Assembly: GCF_026213295.1 (NCBI RefSeq)
Contig: NC_079413.1
Span: 20,853,266 to 20,917,265, forward strand
Source of the DNA: Gadus chalcogrammus
Taxonomy: Eukaryota > Chordata > Actinopteri > Gadiformes > Gadidae
DNA length: 64,000 bases
Direction of reading: 5' to 3'
The notes under the pieces are model-generated. The model made no database searches, was not told the DNA's origin, and worked only from the letters and a program-made list of their open reading frames with translations. The position numbers and the translations under genes are program-made. Positions 9,986 through 24,926 of this stretch are shown here, piece after piece. Within the stretch, counting starts at the first letter, position 1. Each line of letters starts with the position of its first letter.

Positions 9986-10029
9986 TTCCTTAATGCTGTG
10001 CTGCATCAGTCAGTCAGTCACTTAGAACT

Positions 10030-10560
10030 GAATCTGTCCGATCACAGACCCAATAAGCCGATCCCAGATTGTATTATGGTGATCGACCAGGTCATTTTTT
10101 CTTCTTTTCCGCTTCTCATTGTCATTGTGGCTCCGACATCATTGCCTCTTGTCTGAATGTCGGTATGTATTGTGTGCTGTGCTGTAATGTTCTCCGTCCC
10201 GCGTGGATATTTTCCCCGTTTTGTATTGTTTTTCCTGCCGAACAGAGGCCGCCCCGTGGGAAATATGCAAACGACTGAACTCAACCGAACACCCCATAAA
10301 AATAATGAACTGACAAGGGGGAATTTCGTTTCCTTTTTCCTATGCAGTTTTTATTATTCATTCGGCTGCCCTCTGTTCTTCATTGAGAGTTCAGGGGCAT
10401 ATTTTAGTATTAATGTCGAGTTGAAATTCATGTCTTCAATCTCCAGGCTTTCAGCGAGTTACCGCCGGCAGACGATGATGATGACGGCGAAATGGCCGAC
10501 ACGGAGGCTGGTGTTTAACTGCCGCCCCAAAGGCCAGGCGCTACGAGAGGTTAGCAACTC
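10030..10560. other. Candidate conserved non-coding element
   Basis: Non-repetitive sequence with an octamer-like AATATGCAAA near 10261, AT-rich words such as ATAAAAATAATGAA near 10297 and TATGCAGTTTTTATTATTC near 10341. No exon recognised. Needs cross-species alignment. Confidence 0.35.
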
Positions 10561-10608
10561 TCTGTTAGAAAGTACAAGCACAATGTCAGACCCTCTGCCC
10601 TCCTCCAT

Positions 10609-10907
10609 TTCCGGTGAGGCGGAGGGATCTTTCGAATGTATGCATGAAAGGGTAAATGTTAGGCAACATGGTATAGGGCTTTGGTGGCCACTGGTTAGAA
10701 AAGCACAGTATAAATGCAGTCCATTTACCGCTCACCCGGTAGGCCAGGGAGACAGACCCATAGTCAGGTCTCTCTCTGTAGGGGCCAGGGCGGGGTGATG
10801 GGGCTTGGGGGGACTGGGTCTGGGTGTGGAAGGGGGTCTGGGTCTGGGGGTCTGGGTCTGGACCTGGGTCAGGACCTGGGTTCCGGTGAGGCGGAGGGAT
10901 CTTTCGA
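10609..10907 (+). mobile_element. 5'-truncated SINE A with 3' extension, flanked by a 27-bp target duplication
   Basis: The identical 27-bp sequence (core GGTGAGGCGGAGGGATCTTT) stands at 10609-10635 and 10881-10907. Between them, 10636-10880 holds the SINE A 3' part (TGGCCACTGGTTAGAAAAGC, then TATAAATGCAGTCCATTTAC) and then the same GTAGGCCAGGGAGACAGACC extension and G-rich CTGGGTCTGG repeats seen at 8411-8590. The duplication borders show that SINE tail plus extension inserted as one unit by target-primed reverse transcription. A 27-bp duplication is long for this mechanism. Confidence 0.85.
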
Positions 10908-11230
10908 GGCGAAACGGCGGCCGACGGCGTGCAACGTAAACGGCTACGTTCACGGGAGGTTTCCTCCGACCGATCGCGACGTAACAGGAGTCGTTTTGAC
11001 AACGCGGCCCGTGTGATTATTTTGGATACCCATTTGAAAGCAATTAGCCGTGAGGTGCTTCCCCAGTGGGGTGGGGATGACTCGTGATAATTGCTGTGAA
11101 ATGAACAGCGTGCGAGAGGAGAGAGACGCGCGGCGCGCGGCGAGGGTTTCCTCTCGATGGAGACGCCCTCTGCTTTTGTCAGCACACCAGGAAATTAGGC
11201 AGCCAGCGATAACGGGCCCCCGATGAATAG
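10908..11230. other. Candidate conserved non-coding element
   Basis: Sequence split from its left part by the SINE insertion. It has words such as TGGATACCCATTTGAAAGCA near 11024 and GATAATTGC near 11085 and a GCGCGCGGCGCGCGG stretch near 11127. No exon. Confidence 0.3.
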
Positions 11231-11239
11231 CGAATGCAG

Positions 11240-11785
<546 letters not shown>

Positions 11786-11891
11786 AGAAGCCACTCAACG
11801 GGCCTCACAATATTGCCCGACATTCACACACACATTCACACGCCAACGGCGGTGTTAACCATGCAAGGCTCGTCAGCAGCAGTCAGGGGGA
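11786..11891 (-). mobile_element. SINE family A fragment
   Basis: Matches, in inverse orientation, the middle of the full copy at 12913-13188 (words CACAATATTGCC, ATTCACACACACATTCACAC, AACCATGCAAGGC). Head and tail are missing. Confidence 0.75.
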
Positions 11892-12010
11892 CTTTTTTTT
11901 TTGCTCGGTTATTCGTCCACCTCTGAGTCTGCTAAATTCAGCCAGCGAAGAAGTCAGAGGGTGTTTTCATTCCTCTGGTCTGTCATGACGCACCTGTGGC
12001 CGACCGTCAG

Positions 12011-12141
12011 CATGGAGGTCTTGAGGTCTGGGGGTCTTGAGGTCTTGAGGTCTTGAGGTCTTGAGGTCTTGAGGTCTTGAGGTCTTGAGGTCTTGAAGTC
12101 TTGCGGTCTTGAACTCTTGAGGTCTGGAGGTCTGGAGGTCA
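12011..12141. repeat. 8-bp tandem repeat (GAGGTCTT)n
   Basis: About 16 units of GAGGTCTT, pure in the middle and with single changes at the right end. Confidence 0.95.
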
Positions 12142-12331
12142 GCAGCACCCGGGTGCAGGCAGGGGCCCCAACGACTGAGACCTGGGGGCCTGGCAGCCCT
12201 GCATGTTATTAGGTAGAGGAGGGTGAGGAGGAGGAAGTGAACTGAAATAACTGCAGTATTTTGTTTAGGGGATCTTCTTTTAAAGGAGAGAGGGTAGACG
12301 CGCCGTCAGCATGAGCTCAGTATGGGGGCGG

Positions 12332-12487
<156 letters not shown>

Positions 12488-12525
12488 GTTTCATGAACAC
12501 TTTGAATTGAATTGAATTGAATTTT

Positions 12526-12912
12526 CATTGGTTCTGTGCATGAAACTCTCAGTCTCCGTCTCTGTTTATATAGGGTCCATAGCAGCCAACCTAATCTTAA
12601 TGATAGAAAACACTGCATTCCAACAATCAGTCTCGATCAAACTGTCTCACGAGCTAAACATCTTATACATTCACTGAACAAAGACTGTCAAGCGAGTTTT
12701 AATACAACTTTTGAAATGTTTGTGAAATGCAACATGTAGGTTCCCCCAACTGGTTTGGAGAGAATAAACCAGGGTACGCAAAGCATAGTGGAGCATTGGT
12801 CAGAGGTATGCGGCGTAGCCTACGTCCCCCGTGGCTGTAACCAGCAGTCAATGAGGTGGAGGTTGCCAACTAGAAAACAAAGTCACCTTGACCACCTGAG
12901 AAAAATGGACAA
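12526..12912. other. No gene seen
   Basis: Unique-looking AT-moderate sequence with no recognisable exon. Confidence 0.5.
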
Positions 12913-13188
12913 ATGGTAAATGGACTGCATTTATTAAGCGCTTTCTAAACACTGGCCACTCAAAGCACTTCACAATATTGCCTAACATCCACCCATTTCA
13001 TTCACACATTCACACACCGACGGCGTTGTCAGCCATGCAAGGCGACAGCCAGCTCGTCAGGAGCAGTCAGGGTGAGGCATCTTGCTCAGGGACACCTCGA
13101 CACTCGGAGGTGCCGGGGTTCGAACTAGCTGGTAGCTCCCAGTTTCCAGCCAACCCGCTGTAACTCCTCAGCCACATGCCACCCCAGG
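12913..13188 (-). mobile_element. tRNA-derived SINE, family A, near full length
   Basis: Read on the minus strand it starts GGTGGCATGTGGCTGAGGAG (A-box region), has a B-box-like TAGTTCGAACCCC, the body word GTGTCCCTGAGCAAGA, the word GCCGTCGGTGTGTGAATGTG, and ends in AAATGCAGTCCATTTACCAT. It serves as the reference for the damaged copies at 8187, 10636 and 11786. It lacks the extra 3' segment of the first two. Confidence 0.88.
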
Positions 13189-13560
13189 ATGGATGAACAG
13201 AGGAACGTTTTTGTCCACTCCTCGGGCACTAACCTGTGGTTGCTCCCATGTTTCCACGTGTTATCGGAGTATCCCGCAAGACACCGACAGCGGAAACGGT
13301 GGATTTAGATCGCTCCTTTGAGCGAAATGTTTGCTACGTTGCTATTTATCCGGCAAAGATGTTTCAATCTCCCATTTAGCACATTAAGTCTTTTCAAGAA
13401 GAAGGCCAAAACCACCTCAAGCGATTCTTAAAACTCTCTTTTGCGAAATGTAGGACTTTTTTAGGAAGACCCTTTTTCTTCAGAATTCTCCCCTTTCCAT
13501 CAAGCTCTTCTCATGCTATACTTCGACACGCGTATAAAAATAAGTTGATGGAAAAACATT
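13189..13560. other. No gene seen
   Basis: Unique-looking sequence. No exon or element recognised. Confidence 0.5.
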
Positions 13561-13905
13561 TCCTGTCTCCCTCCCCCTCCCTCCCCCTCTCCCTCCCTCT
13601 GTCACTCTTTGTATCTCACCTCCAGTGACAGTGCCGCTCTGGGTCCCCCAGAGGTGGAGCCGCTGCTGAGACGATGATGATGATGACACGGATGCCAACA
13701 GAAGGAGGAAGAGTAAGTGGAGGCTGTCAGATAAATGCTCTGTCAGGAGGAGGAGAGGAGAGGAGGGGGGAGGGGATATGAAGGGAAGAGAGGAGGAGGC
13801 ATAGGGGAAGAGGTGAAGACGGGGAGGAAGAGGCGAGGGGAGAGAGGAGTGGGGAGATGATAGGAGCGTCGTGGGGGAGGGAGAGAGGTGACAGGAGAGT
13901 GGAGA
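13561..13905. repeat. Purine/pyrimidine-biased low-complexity sequence
   Basis: CT-rich at 13561-13620 and GGA/GAGG-rich at 13741-13905, with mixed sequence between. Confidence 0.8.
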
Positions 13906-14198
13906 GGTGTTGAGGAAAGTGTCTTCTTCAGAACACCAGGGATTCCCTCACCAGGCAATCAGCAGTCAAAGGGAAGCTGAATATTCTGCTGGTGATGGTG
14001 CACAAAGTGTCCCCATGTGACAAAGACCCCTAAAAGCCGTTCCTCGGTGTGCACTAATCCTCACTTTTCTCCTGTCTCACTCTTGTCTTGGAGTGACAGG
14101 GGGAGGTGGTGGGGGGAGGGGATGACGTCCCCCTGACAGGCGGACTCTGCCAGCGTTGCTTGTTTATGGAGACACAGCCGGCGGGGGCACAGCCAGCC

Positions 14199-14232
<34 letters not shown>

Positions 14233-15143
14233 ACCCCTCAGGCACTCCAGAGCCGGTGTCGGGATGAGTGGTGGGGGAGGAACCCCCGCCTGTGACTAAT
14301 GCAGGGCATGCTGGGATACCGTCATCCTTGGAGAGGTGCGGGTCTGGCTGACGGAGGCTGAGTGATGAACGCCGTTAGCGGGGAGGTTCTGCATGCCTTA
14401 GCCATCAGCTGATCAGCTGTTTCATCAGCGGTGTCATCGATCAACCGCTGCGCTTCAAAGTGTCTGCCGGTTTGATGTTAACCCAGATATGAGACACCCT
14501 CCTGTTTCCCTCTTGCCGCTCACCTCTCGGAATCAAAGCCTCAACAAACCGGGTTTTATTGAAGTTGTCGCCGAGGTCCTCTTTCTTCATCCGAATATTC
14601 CTCTGAGGAGAGAGAGGTTCGGGGTGTGTGCATGACACGGGGGTATCGGTGAAGTGAACGCACCAAAAAGGGTGAACCCGCTCTGAACCTAGCCGCTGTG
14701 CAGATATATGCAGATGAGCTGGCAGGTGAACTGGAACGGGGAGGCGGCGGCGGTGAAGGGGTGGGACATCAAGGCACAGGGACATATTGACGTTGCATAT
14801 TCATAGAGCCTGGCACTCGCGGTATGGGCGATGAGAGATGGGAGCCGTTTGGCCTTTTTTGGAGGAAAACTTACATTAACCCACTTATTTGGGATGTGGA
14901 ATATTGTTGTGGTTAAATAATGCAGGATGCAATATTGAATTCTTAAATCTCGTAAATAATGTACGCTTCAAACTGCAGCGCCGAGTAGTCTTTCGACTGG
15001 AAAACTAAAACAATTCATTAGTTATCTGTCATTGTGGATGATATCCACTCTAATAAAGAAATATACACATTTGTATAAATATCCAATTCGGAATGTGTTA
15101 TTATGTTTTAATAACACATTCCTTTTTCATAAACTTACTGACA
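13906..15143. other. No gene; contains a 33-bp C homopolymer
   Basis: The C run spans 14200-14232. The rest is unique-looking. An open frame on the minus strand at 14441-14785 resembles no family I know, has no splice context and is not called a gene. Confidence 0.5.
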
Positions 15144-15409
15144 ATAAATATTAAGGCTGCTCGATTATGGAAAAATTCATAATCACGATTACTTTGGTCA
15201 ATATCGAAATCACGATTATTCAAACAATTATGTTTGAGTTTGAAAACATGATGTATTTATGCAGCATATCTCTCCCAAAAACACTTAGTAACTGAGAACT
15301 TTGAAAATACACAAAATGTGAAAACTATTTTATATTAGTTTTGTGATCGTTGCCGCAAAAATCGAAATCGAGATAGAAATTCAACGAATCGCCCAGCCCT
15401 AATAAATAT
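15144..15409. mobile_element. hAT-type MITE, 250 bp, with 8-bp target duplication
   Basis: The element is 15152-15401. Its ends are TAAGGCTGCTCGATT on the left and, inverted, TAGGGCTGGGCGATTCG on the right. The flanks 15144-15151 and 15402-15409 are both ATAAATAT. An 8-bp duplication plus the GGGCTG(GG)CGATT end matches hAT elements widespread in fish. It has no coding capacity. Confidence 0.9.
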
Positions 15410-17348
<1,939 letters not shown>

Positions 17349-17381
<33 letters not shown>

Positions 17382-17412
17382 TATGTGTGTGTGTCTATGT
17401 GTGTGTGTGTCT
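17349..17412. repeat. (GT)n microsatellite, interrupted
   Basis: GT dinucleotides broken by TATG and TCTATG. Confidence 0.9.
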
Positions 17413-18378
17413 GTTTTCCCTTCTCTATCTTTATGAGGCCCAAACTTGTTATTTCAGCAGCTTGTTTTCGGCGACCTTTGACCTGTTGCGTTACTCCGCT
17501 ATCTGTTATTGTCCAGGTCGGCCACCAGATAAGACCAGCGCAGTCGAGGTGTTTTATCGAAGGCCCGTGGGTCGGGCGGGGGGGAGGGGGGCGTGGGGGG
17601 GATGTGTGTGCTGGCGAACAGAGCGGGAGCAAAGTTGAGATGTTCGCTCAAAACAACGAGGATGACCCCCAGGTGACCCCCCCCCAACGCCCATGTCCGG
17701 GCCACCGTCCGTTTCCTGTTGCCACAATGAATGGCTTTTAATCTAGTCGGTGGCTCGGGCGCTGGACTCGCACACAAGGTTCGATGCGACGTCCACAATC
17801 AGGTCAAGGGGTCGGATCCCTCAGATGGAACGGAGTCCGCGCGACCACGCAGGTACGGCCTCGCAATTTCCTCCTCCCTGACCCCTGCGAGTCCGCCCCG
17901 CTCGGCCAACATCTGGTGGCCGTCTCCCTTTATGAGGTTAAGGGAACCGCACTAACACAGCAATCAGCGTTTATTGACCGCCGGTGTTCCCGAGCCTTTC
18001 ATAGTCGTATATATTCTCTTTTACAACGCTGCCCCCCCCCCCGAGCAGGATGCAGAGGGATGGGTCTGGAGCATCGGCGAGGTCCAGGAGGGGGTCCGAG
18101 AGGGAAAGGGCCCACTGGCAGATATACGAACAGGGGAGAGAAAAGGAATATAGAGGGAGACAAAGAGGTCAGAGTTGCAAGGTGAGCCCCTCGATGGCCA
18201 ATGCGGCACGGATGGTTGTGGACGCTTATTCGTAGCCCCCAAGGGGGTCGTTGTGGCTGGGGAGGGTAGGGGGTGGTGGTGGTGGTGGTACAGGTGATAA
18301 GCAGAAGAGGTTGAGGAGATCGATATGTTTGTGCAGAGGCCGGCGAGCAGTGGTGAAGCCTTGAGTAGGCCCGTCGCC
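17413..18378. other. No gene; weak tRNA-like word at 17740-17790
   Basis: GTGGCTCGGGCGCTGG near 17751 and GGTTCGATGCG near 17778 have A-box and B-box-like order and spacing, but the rest does not fold as a tRNA. It may be an old tRNA-derived SINE head. Otherwise nothing recognised. Confidence 0.35.
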
Positions 18379-18482
18379 TGGGGAGAGAGGGAGGGATAGG
18401 GAGGGGGAGAGAGAGGGAGGGAGAGAGAGAGGGAGGGAGGGAGAGAGAGAGGGAGGGAGAGAGAGAGGGAGGGAGGGAGAGA
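18379..18482. repeat. (GGGA/GA)n purine tract
   Basis: Repeated GGGAGGGAGAGAGA units. Confidence 0.95.
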
Positions 18483-18539
18483 CTCACTCATTCCATAACG
18501 CATGCGAGACGGAAAAAAACTCTGCTTTTAGCACGAAGT

Positions 18540-18925
18540 AGAAACACATATATTTAAATATAAAACGTGCTTCAAATAAATATTGCCGTACTTCTGTTTA
18601 CACTTTCATCTGTCGCCACCGATCTTGTAATTCGCTCCAACTCCCTGAAACCTGGCTCGCACAGGAAGTCTAGCACACGGACCCCAGCTGTGAGTGACAT
18701 ATGGACACAGAGTCATGCTCGGATTAAGGACCCCCTGCATATGTTTTATGTTCAGCATATTTTTACATGTTGGAGATCAAAGCAATGCTGCTGCAGGGCT
18801 TCGCTGCCAAATATTGGCATGCAGGATTATGAATCTCGAGGCCATAGCGTCTTGTCCTTCTCCAGGATGAAAATTAGGGCCATGAGCTCCTAGCATGCTA
18901 ATAAATAGGATTATTTATATTAATG
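18540..18925. other. Candidate conserved non-coding element
   Basis: Non-repetitive sequence with AT-rich words (ATATATTTAAATATAAAACG, GCATATGTTTTATGTTCAGC, CATGCTAATAAATAGG). No exon. Appearance only. Confidence 0.3.
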
Positions 18926-20628
18926 ACTATTTCTGGTATTTTCTCTCTTTCTTCAGACTTTAAAACGATCAATGTACAATTTGTGGAGGAGTATGGTATA
19001 ATTGTTAAACGAGTATGAAAGACTTGCAGTTTTACTTCCCATGTGTTTGTTCAGCCAGGATCAAAGGCCTCGGTGTAATGCCTTACTCTGCAAAAAAGTA
19101 TCACAATACAAAACCTAGTTGGGGTGAGGGTGTCTTTGTGCAAAGGCACTCTGCACACAGCTGTTTCATTTCGTTCTGTGACCATGTGATCTCTCTCTCT
19201 CTCTTCCACTTTCTCACCCATAGATGCTAAAAGGCATCCAGACTGCATTTTTATTCTTTTGTTTTTTAATTCGTCAAAAAGAGACAACGTTCCCTATTTC
19301 TTTTTCACTTTGCTGTGAAAGCGTTCAGGCAGAGTGGGGATATGAGGAACACAGAAAGCCCTGACGGAGCAGAGAAAAAAGACTGCCCTTCAACGGTTAG
19401 CGGCCGTTGAAGCGCGCGCTAATCATCCCGCTGGGTTCAACTTTAACAATAAAGTCTCAGTGGGTGTCTTCACATCTTCCCCACCGCCGGTGTCAACCTT
19501 TTTAAAGTTGATATACACACAAATATATAGTTCCGCTCTCGCATCCCGTTTGCATTCTGGTAATTAACTTTTGAGGCAACGAGCGGTGTGTGTATGTCTT
19601 CATATTCGAACACACTACCGAGAAACATTTCTCTGCTAATGGTTTTTGACATGTTTTCCTTGAACAAACTCAAAGATTTCCAACGATGCATTTCCTCACT
19701 AAGTCTTTATGAACGATTTCTCATATGAATGGCTCTAGACAAAAGAACAAGTCCTCCTACTCGTCCTTGCCTGATGTACTGATGTACTAACAACAGGTCT
19801 CTCTACCCAATGACTAGTTTGATATTATTGTTGACTCTCAACCTGTCTTCATGGTGATTGCAGCTTTCAATACTTGGCTACAGTCGACGATTGGCCGGTA
19901 TTTGTAATATGTTAACCGCATTAAGCTGCTATCCAGTATGGAGACGTTCACATCAATTGGAGACTTTGAAGGAGTGCCAGCTTGGCAGTGGTTGAATTAA
20001 ATAGCCAACAGATTTGTTTTGAGAGATAGTATTTTATAAAGAGCGAGGAGAGAATGGTAGAGGAACATCAAGTGATTCCAGGATGCCTCACACCGTCTCT
20101 TAGATTTGTTTCTTCAAACACATTTCTCAGAAGTTCTCTAAGCCTCAGAAAAGGATATTTCAATCATAATCTTCTTTCCCGATGCACTCATCTCCTGGAC
20201 ACGATAACACTTGAACTTAGCAACCCCCTTTTTGCAAATCACAGCGTTTTCTTTTATCAGCGATGGTCCGAGATGGTCCTTCAACCTCTGAAATTACAGA
20301 ATATATTATTTTTTGTAGGAAAGGTATTTTTCTGGGGTTGCAGAAGCGCAAGCCCTGGGCGTCGTGGATCCGTGCCCGGGCGCGTTAAACCACACCTGTG
20401 GAGAAAACAAATCGACTCCATGTTTAATGAAAGTGCCCTGAAGACCCGTTTGATTTGGTGAGGCAGCAGCTTGCGGTGTCGGGCCAAATGTCTTCTCCTA
20501 ACGACTTTTGTGTCCTTTGACATCCTGTCTGCTCTCCGATGTGCGAGATGATGTGATTTGGAAAATTAACCAATGACAAAGGCTTGTTGACTGCTGGTGT
20601 TTTTATAGCCCCTCCAATGCAACCTTCT
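18926..20628. other. No gene seen
   Basis: About 1.7 kb of unique-looking sequence with no recognisable exon, mobile element or tandem repeat, apart from a short CT run near 19191. Confidence 0.5.
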
Positions 20629-20662
20629 TTCCTTCCTTCCTTCCTTCCTTCCTCCCTCCCTT
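20629..20662. repeat. (TTCC)n tetranucleotide repeat
   Basis: About seven TTCC units, then TCCC variants. Confidence 0.9.
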
Positions 20663-20964
20663 ACGGTCTTTCCTTTCATCCTAGTCCTATGCAGAATGGA
20701 CCGAAGCTGAGTTCAGACTGAGTATATAAAGAAAGGTCTGGATAGGATCGTAAGAAGGTGTATGGTAAATCAGATGCAACCTTTTTGATACGTTCTTAAT
20801 CTCCAAGCATTGGTTAATCGCAAGTCTCTGATAACAGATGCACTTAACTGAGTTTTTATTTTTTAACAGAATTATCTGTGTGCCACAGATGGAACTAAAT
20901 GGATAGCCCCTGGCGTCCATTTTGTAAAAACTCTTCATGGCATAAAACACCGCCATATATACTG

Positions 20965-21680
<716 letters not shown>

Positions 21681-23880
21681 ATACCGGGCATGTTTTGTAC
21701 CGTTCTTTTTCAATATCTTGTTGTTGTTCCTTTAATGGTGCCATCGGGGTTACGCCGTTTTCTTTGCGAGCGACGCGACCGGAGCCTCCTGCATCCCCAC
21801 CTCCCCTCTCCGTAACGGCACCCTGCATGGCTTTAATACACGGAAGCAACACAGATGACAGACTATCAAACCTAACGAGGCCGTCCTCGTCAGTATCAGC
21901 TCTTTGCTGCTCTTCCTCACTTGTTCTTTTCTTTTCCGCATACTTATCCACGGCGGCGAGGGGACAAAATGCTGCCGCCGCCGCCGAATGCTAATGCGTG
22001 ATGGGAGATATCGTTGTTTTTCGGCGCGTTAGTCTACAACACATTAGGAGCTCCAGTTTTTATTTCCCCCGCTCTCTTTACACAGTCTCGGGCCCTGCGG
22101 GGTCTGGGGGATGTAAACGCAGAGGAAGGTTGGGGGACGGGGACGGGGGGGTTGAACCCGTGTAAGGGACCCTAATCTGTAATTACATCCAGGGAAGGAG
22201 TTCAGTGTCTGGGGTGCTGGGGCCTGCCCCCCCCCCCCCCAACACACCCCCAGTACAGCCTTCAGCCACCACCACCGTAGCCCAGCGCCTCACAGATGGA
22301 GCGATTGTGTAGGGAGAGCAAACAGCAAACGCATGGATGAAAGAAAAACCTGATAAAAACTGAAAAAAGCGGGGTCTGGGGGGGAGGGGGGGGCAGAGAA
22401 AGCAAACAGATTGACTTTGGTGAGAGGTCACTTTTGAAAGGTCTCCCCCAGTGATTGCTTCCAAAGTACCTTTTTTCTCCCCCCCACCCCTCCCCCCCCC
22501 CCCCCCCCCCCCCACCACCAGCAGGACACCCCTGAGATGTGAAGTGTAAGGTTATACTATGGCCCGCTGCTCGATATTAATGGTGACTTTGGCTCACCTA
22601 ATACGGATTCTCAGGGTTATCGCCCCCCGGGTGCCTGCTGCTGCTGCACACAGTGTGAATGTAGAAGGACCTCCACTTCCTTCTCCTCCCTCACTCACGC
22701 GCCGCACCTTCCCCGGTCTCCCCTAGCCTGGTCGCCAAGGCCTTGCCAGTATCCCTTGCTCTCAAGGTCAACCCCCCCCCCCCCCCTCTCCCCCCCTCCC
22801 CCCCACTGCCAGGGATGAAACCATCACCTGCTGATTTTAAATACCCGGTCCTGAGTCAGTGCTTAACTGCCCCGCCCTGCCCTGCGTGGCCCACCCCGTC
22901 CTCTTTAACCAGCCCCACTCCTCACCTCCAACGCCACTCTCTTTTAACTCCTGATTATTCTGTTTCCCGGCCGGCTGATTGTAATTTGTGATCAGAGGAG
23001 AGGTTGAGTGAGGGGGACGCGGTGGGGAGCTGGTGGAGGAGGGTGCTGGCTCTCTCTCTCTCTCTCTCCTCGCCTCACCCCGCCTCGGCGCTGGAATACC
23101 TGCAGGGCGCCGGGGCGAACGAGGGAAGGTTATGATCAAGGGGGGCTCGCCTACAAAGACGCCCGCTAAGCACACGCCATGTTTTGGTGGGTTTCATCTG
23201 GGCTTTTTAGTCTGCTGTGTTTTATGTCAAGAGTTAAAGGGGCTCGAAGCGTCCAGAATGCTAAGGAGCGAGTCCCAGTAGGGGAGGCCACCCCCCCGGT
23301 AATTTGATGACGGTTGGGACACATTATAATAATCATAATACAGCGTGTTAAGGATTATCCCCACAACCATCACCTCTTCTTCCTCCACCACCGTAGAACT
23401 ACCAGCACTGCTTCCTCCACCAACAACACCACCACCACCTTTACTTCCTCTACTGCCATAGCACCACCACCACAATTGGGAATATGCCCCAATCTATTTC
23501 CCCCAGCATCTTTTTCATACTTCATACTGCATTTGGAAAGCCTCCAACGCTGCCAGGCGATTGGCTGCAGCCCGTATAGTACGTCAATTGTGGTGCAGCA
23601 TCTCCCCTGTGGATCCCAGATTCAATAGTGTACCTAACACCTACATTACGGTCTTGCATACCTTAGCACAGATAAAAGCCCCCTGCCTATGGCTGTTACA
23701 TGACAGCCCCCGGCTCGCCGGTGAATATATATCTTTTCCAGCAGTTTCTCCCTCATTACTTATGTAGATACAGCTAATGCTCACTTCACCAGGAAAAATG
23801 TTTTTTTTAATGATGGCGGAGGGATTATTTTTTTTCTAGGTAGTTGTTATGGAAACTGCAGCTGCAGCCTAAGCGTGTGT
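21681..23880. other. No gene; C-rich runs
   Basis: C-rich homopolymers at about 22228-22240, 22492-22513 and 22771-22790, and a (CAC)n-rich stretch at 23360-23475. No exon recognised. Confidence 0.55.
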
Positions 23881-23887
23881 TGTGGCT

Positions 23888-24045
23888 CATCTCTCTCTCG
23901 CCTTCTCTCTCTCTCTCTCGCTCTCTCTCTCCCTCTCCCTCTCACTCGCCCTCTCCCTCTCGCTCTATGTCTTCGTTTCTGTCTCTATGTCTTCGTCTCT
24001 GTTAGTCTCTATCTCCCTCTCTCCCTCTCTCCCCCTCCTCTGTAT
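23888..24045. repeat. (CT)n-rich microsatellite
   Basis: CT and CTCTCTCC repeats with TATGTCTTCGT interruptions. Confidence 0.9.
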
Positions 24046-24206
24046 TCTCTTCCTCTTCGAGCCAGTGAACACAGAGTGTTGAAGTCATTACCAGAGACCA
24101 TGTGGTTCCGGACAGCGCCTTGACATGTGGGGACAAGCGCCCACACATATGAAGAACAATCCCTGGCCATCAGGGACCTGGGCTGGGGTACATGATGACC
24201 AGTACC

Positions 24207-24926
24207 CCAACATCTGGGGACCAGGTGGGGTAACTAAGAACTCCACATCTGGGTCCAGTAGGAGTAACAAAGACCTCCGCATCTGGGGACTGGGGGGGGG
24301 GGGGTAACAAGGGCCTCCACATCTGGGGACCAGTAGAGGGTTACAAAGCTCTCCACATCTGGGGAGCAGTAGAGGGTAACAAGTACCTCCACATCTGGGG
24401 AGCAGTAGAGGGTAACAATTACCTCCACATCTGGGGAGCAGTAGAGGGTAACAAGTACCTCCACATCTGTGGAGCAGTAGAGGGTAACAAGTACCTCCAC
24501 ATCTGGGGAGCAGTAGAGGGTAACAAGTACCTCCACATCTGGGGAGCAGTAGAGGGTAACAAGTACCTCCACATCGGGGTACCAGTAGAGGGTAACAAGT
24601 ACCTCCACATCGGGGTACCAGTAGAGGGTAACAAGTACCTCCACATCGGGGTCCGAGTAGAGGGTAACAAGTACCTACACATCTGGGGACCAGTAGAGGG
24701 TAACAAGTACCTCCACATCTGGGGACCAGTAGAGGGTAACAAGTACCTCCACATCTGGGGACCAGTAGAGGGTAACGTGTACCTCACCATGTAGGTACCA
24801 GTAGAGGGTAAAAAGTACCTCCACATCTGGGGACCAGGTCAGAGGTGTACACAGGGACAATGCCTCCACATCAGGGGACCAGTAGGGGGTATAAACACCT
24901 CCACATCTGGGGACCAGGGCAGGGGG
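24207..24926. repeat. 36-bp minisatellite, about 20 units
   Basis: Each unit has ACCTCCACATCTGGGGACCA followed by GTAGAGGGTAACAAGT. The inner units (about 24350-24780) are nearly identical; the outer ones are diverged. GGGGACCAG and GGGGAGCAG variants cluster in blocks, as expected from local unequal exchange. The unit is 12 codons long, so two minus-strand frames stay open through it; this is an artefact. Confidence 0.95.

Noticed and set aside
9061..9993. 310-codon Ser/Leu/Pro-rich frame, and similar ones at 29055 and 38674
   Set aside because: Pyrimidine- or purine-rich low-complexity DNA has few stop codons; no domain, and overlapping frames are open too.
14441..14785. 114-codon minus-strand frame as a gene
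   Set aside because: No recognisable family, splice signals or codon bias; length is within chance for GC-rich DNA.
17740..17790. Second possible tRNA gene
   Set aside because: Only box-like words; no cloverleaf. Noted as a possible SINE-head relic.
20054..20461. 135-codon plus-strand frame as a gene
   Set aside because: No recognisable domain; start and end have no exon-like borders.
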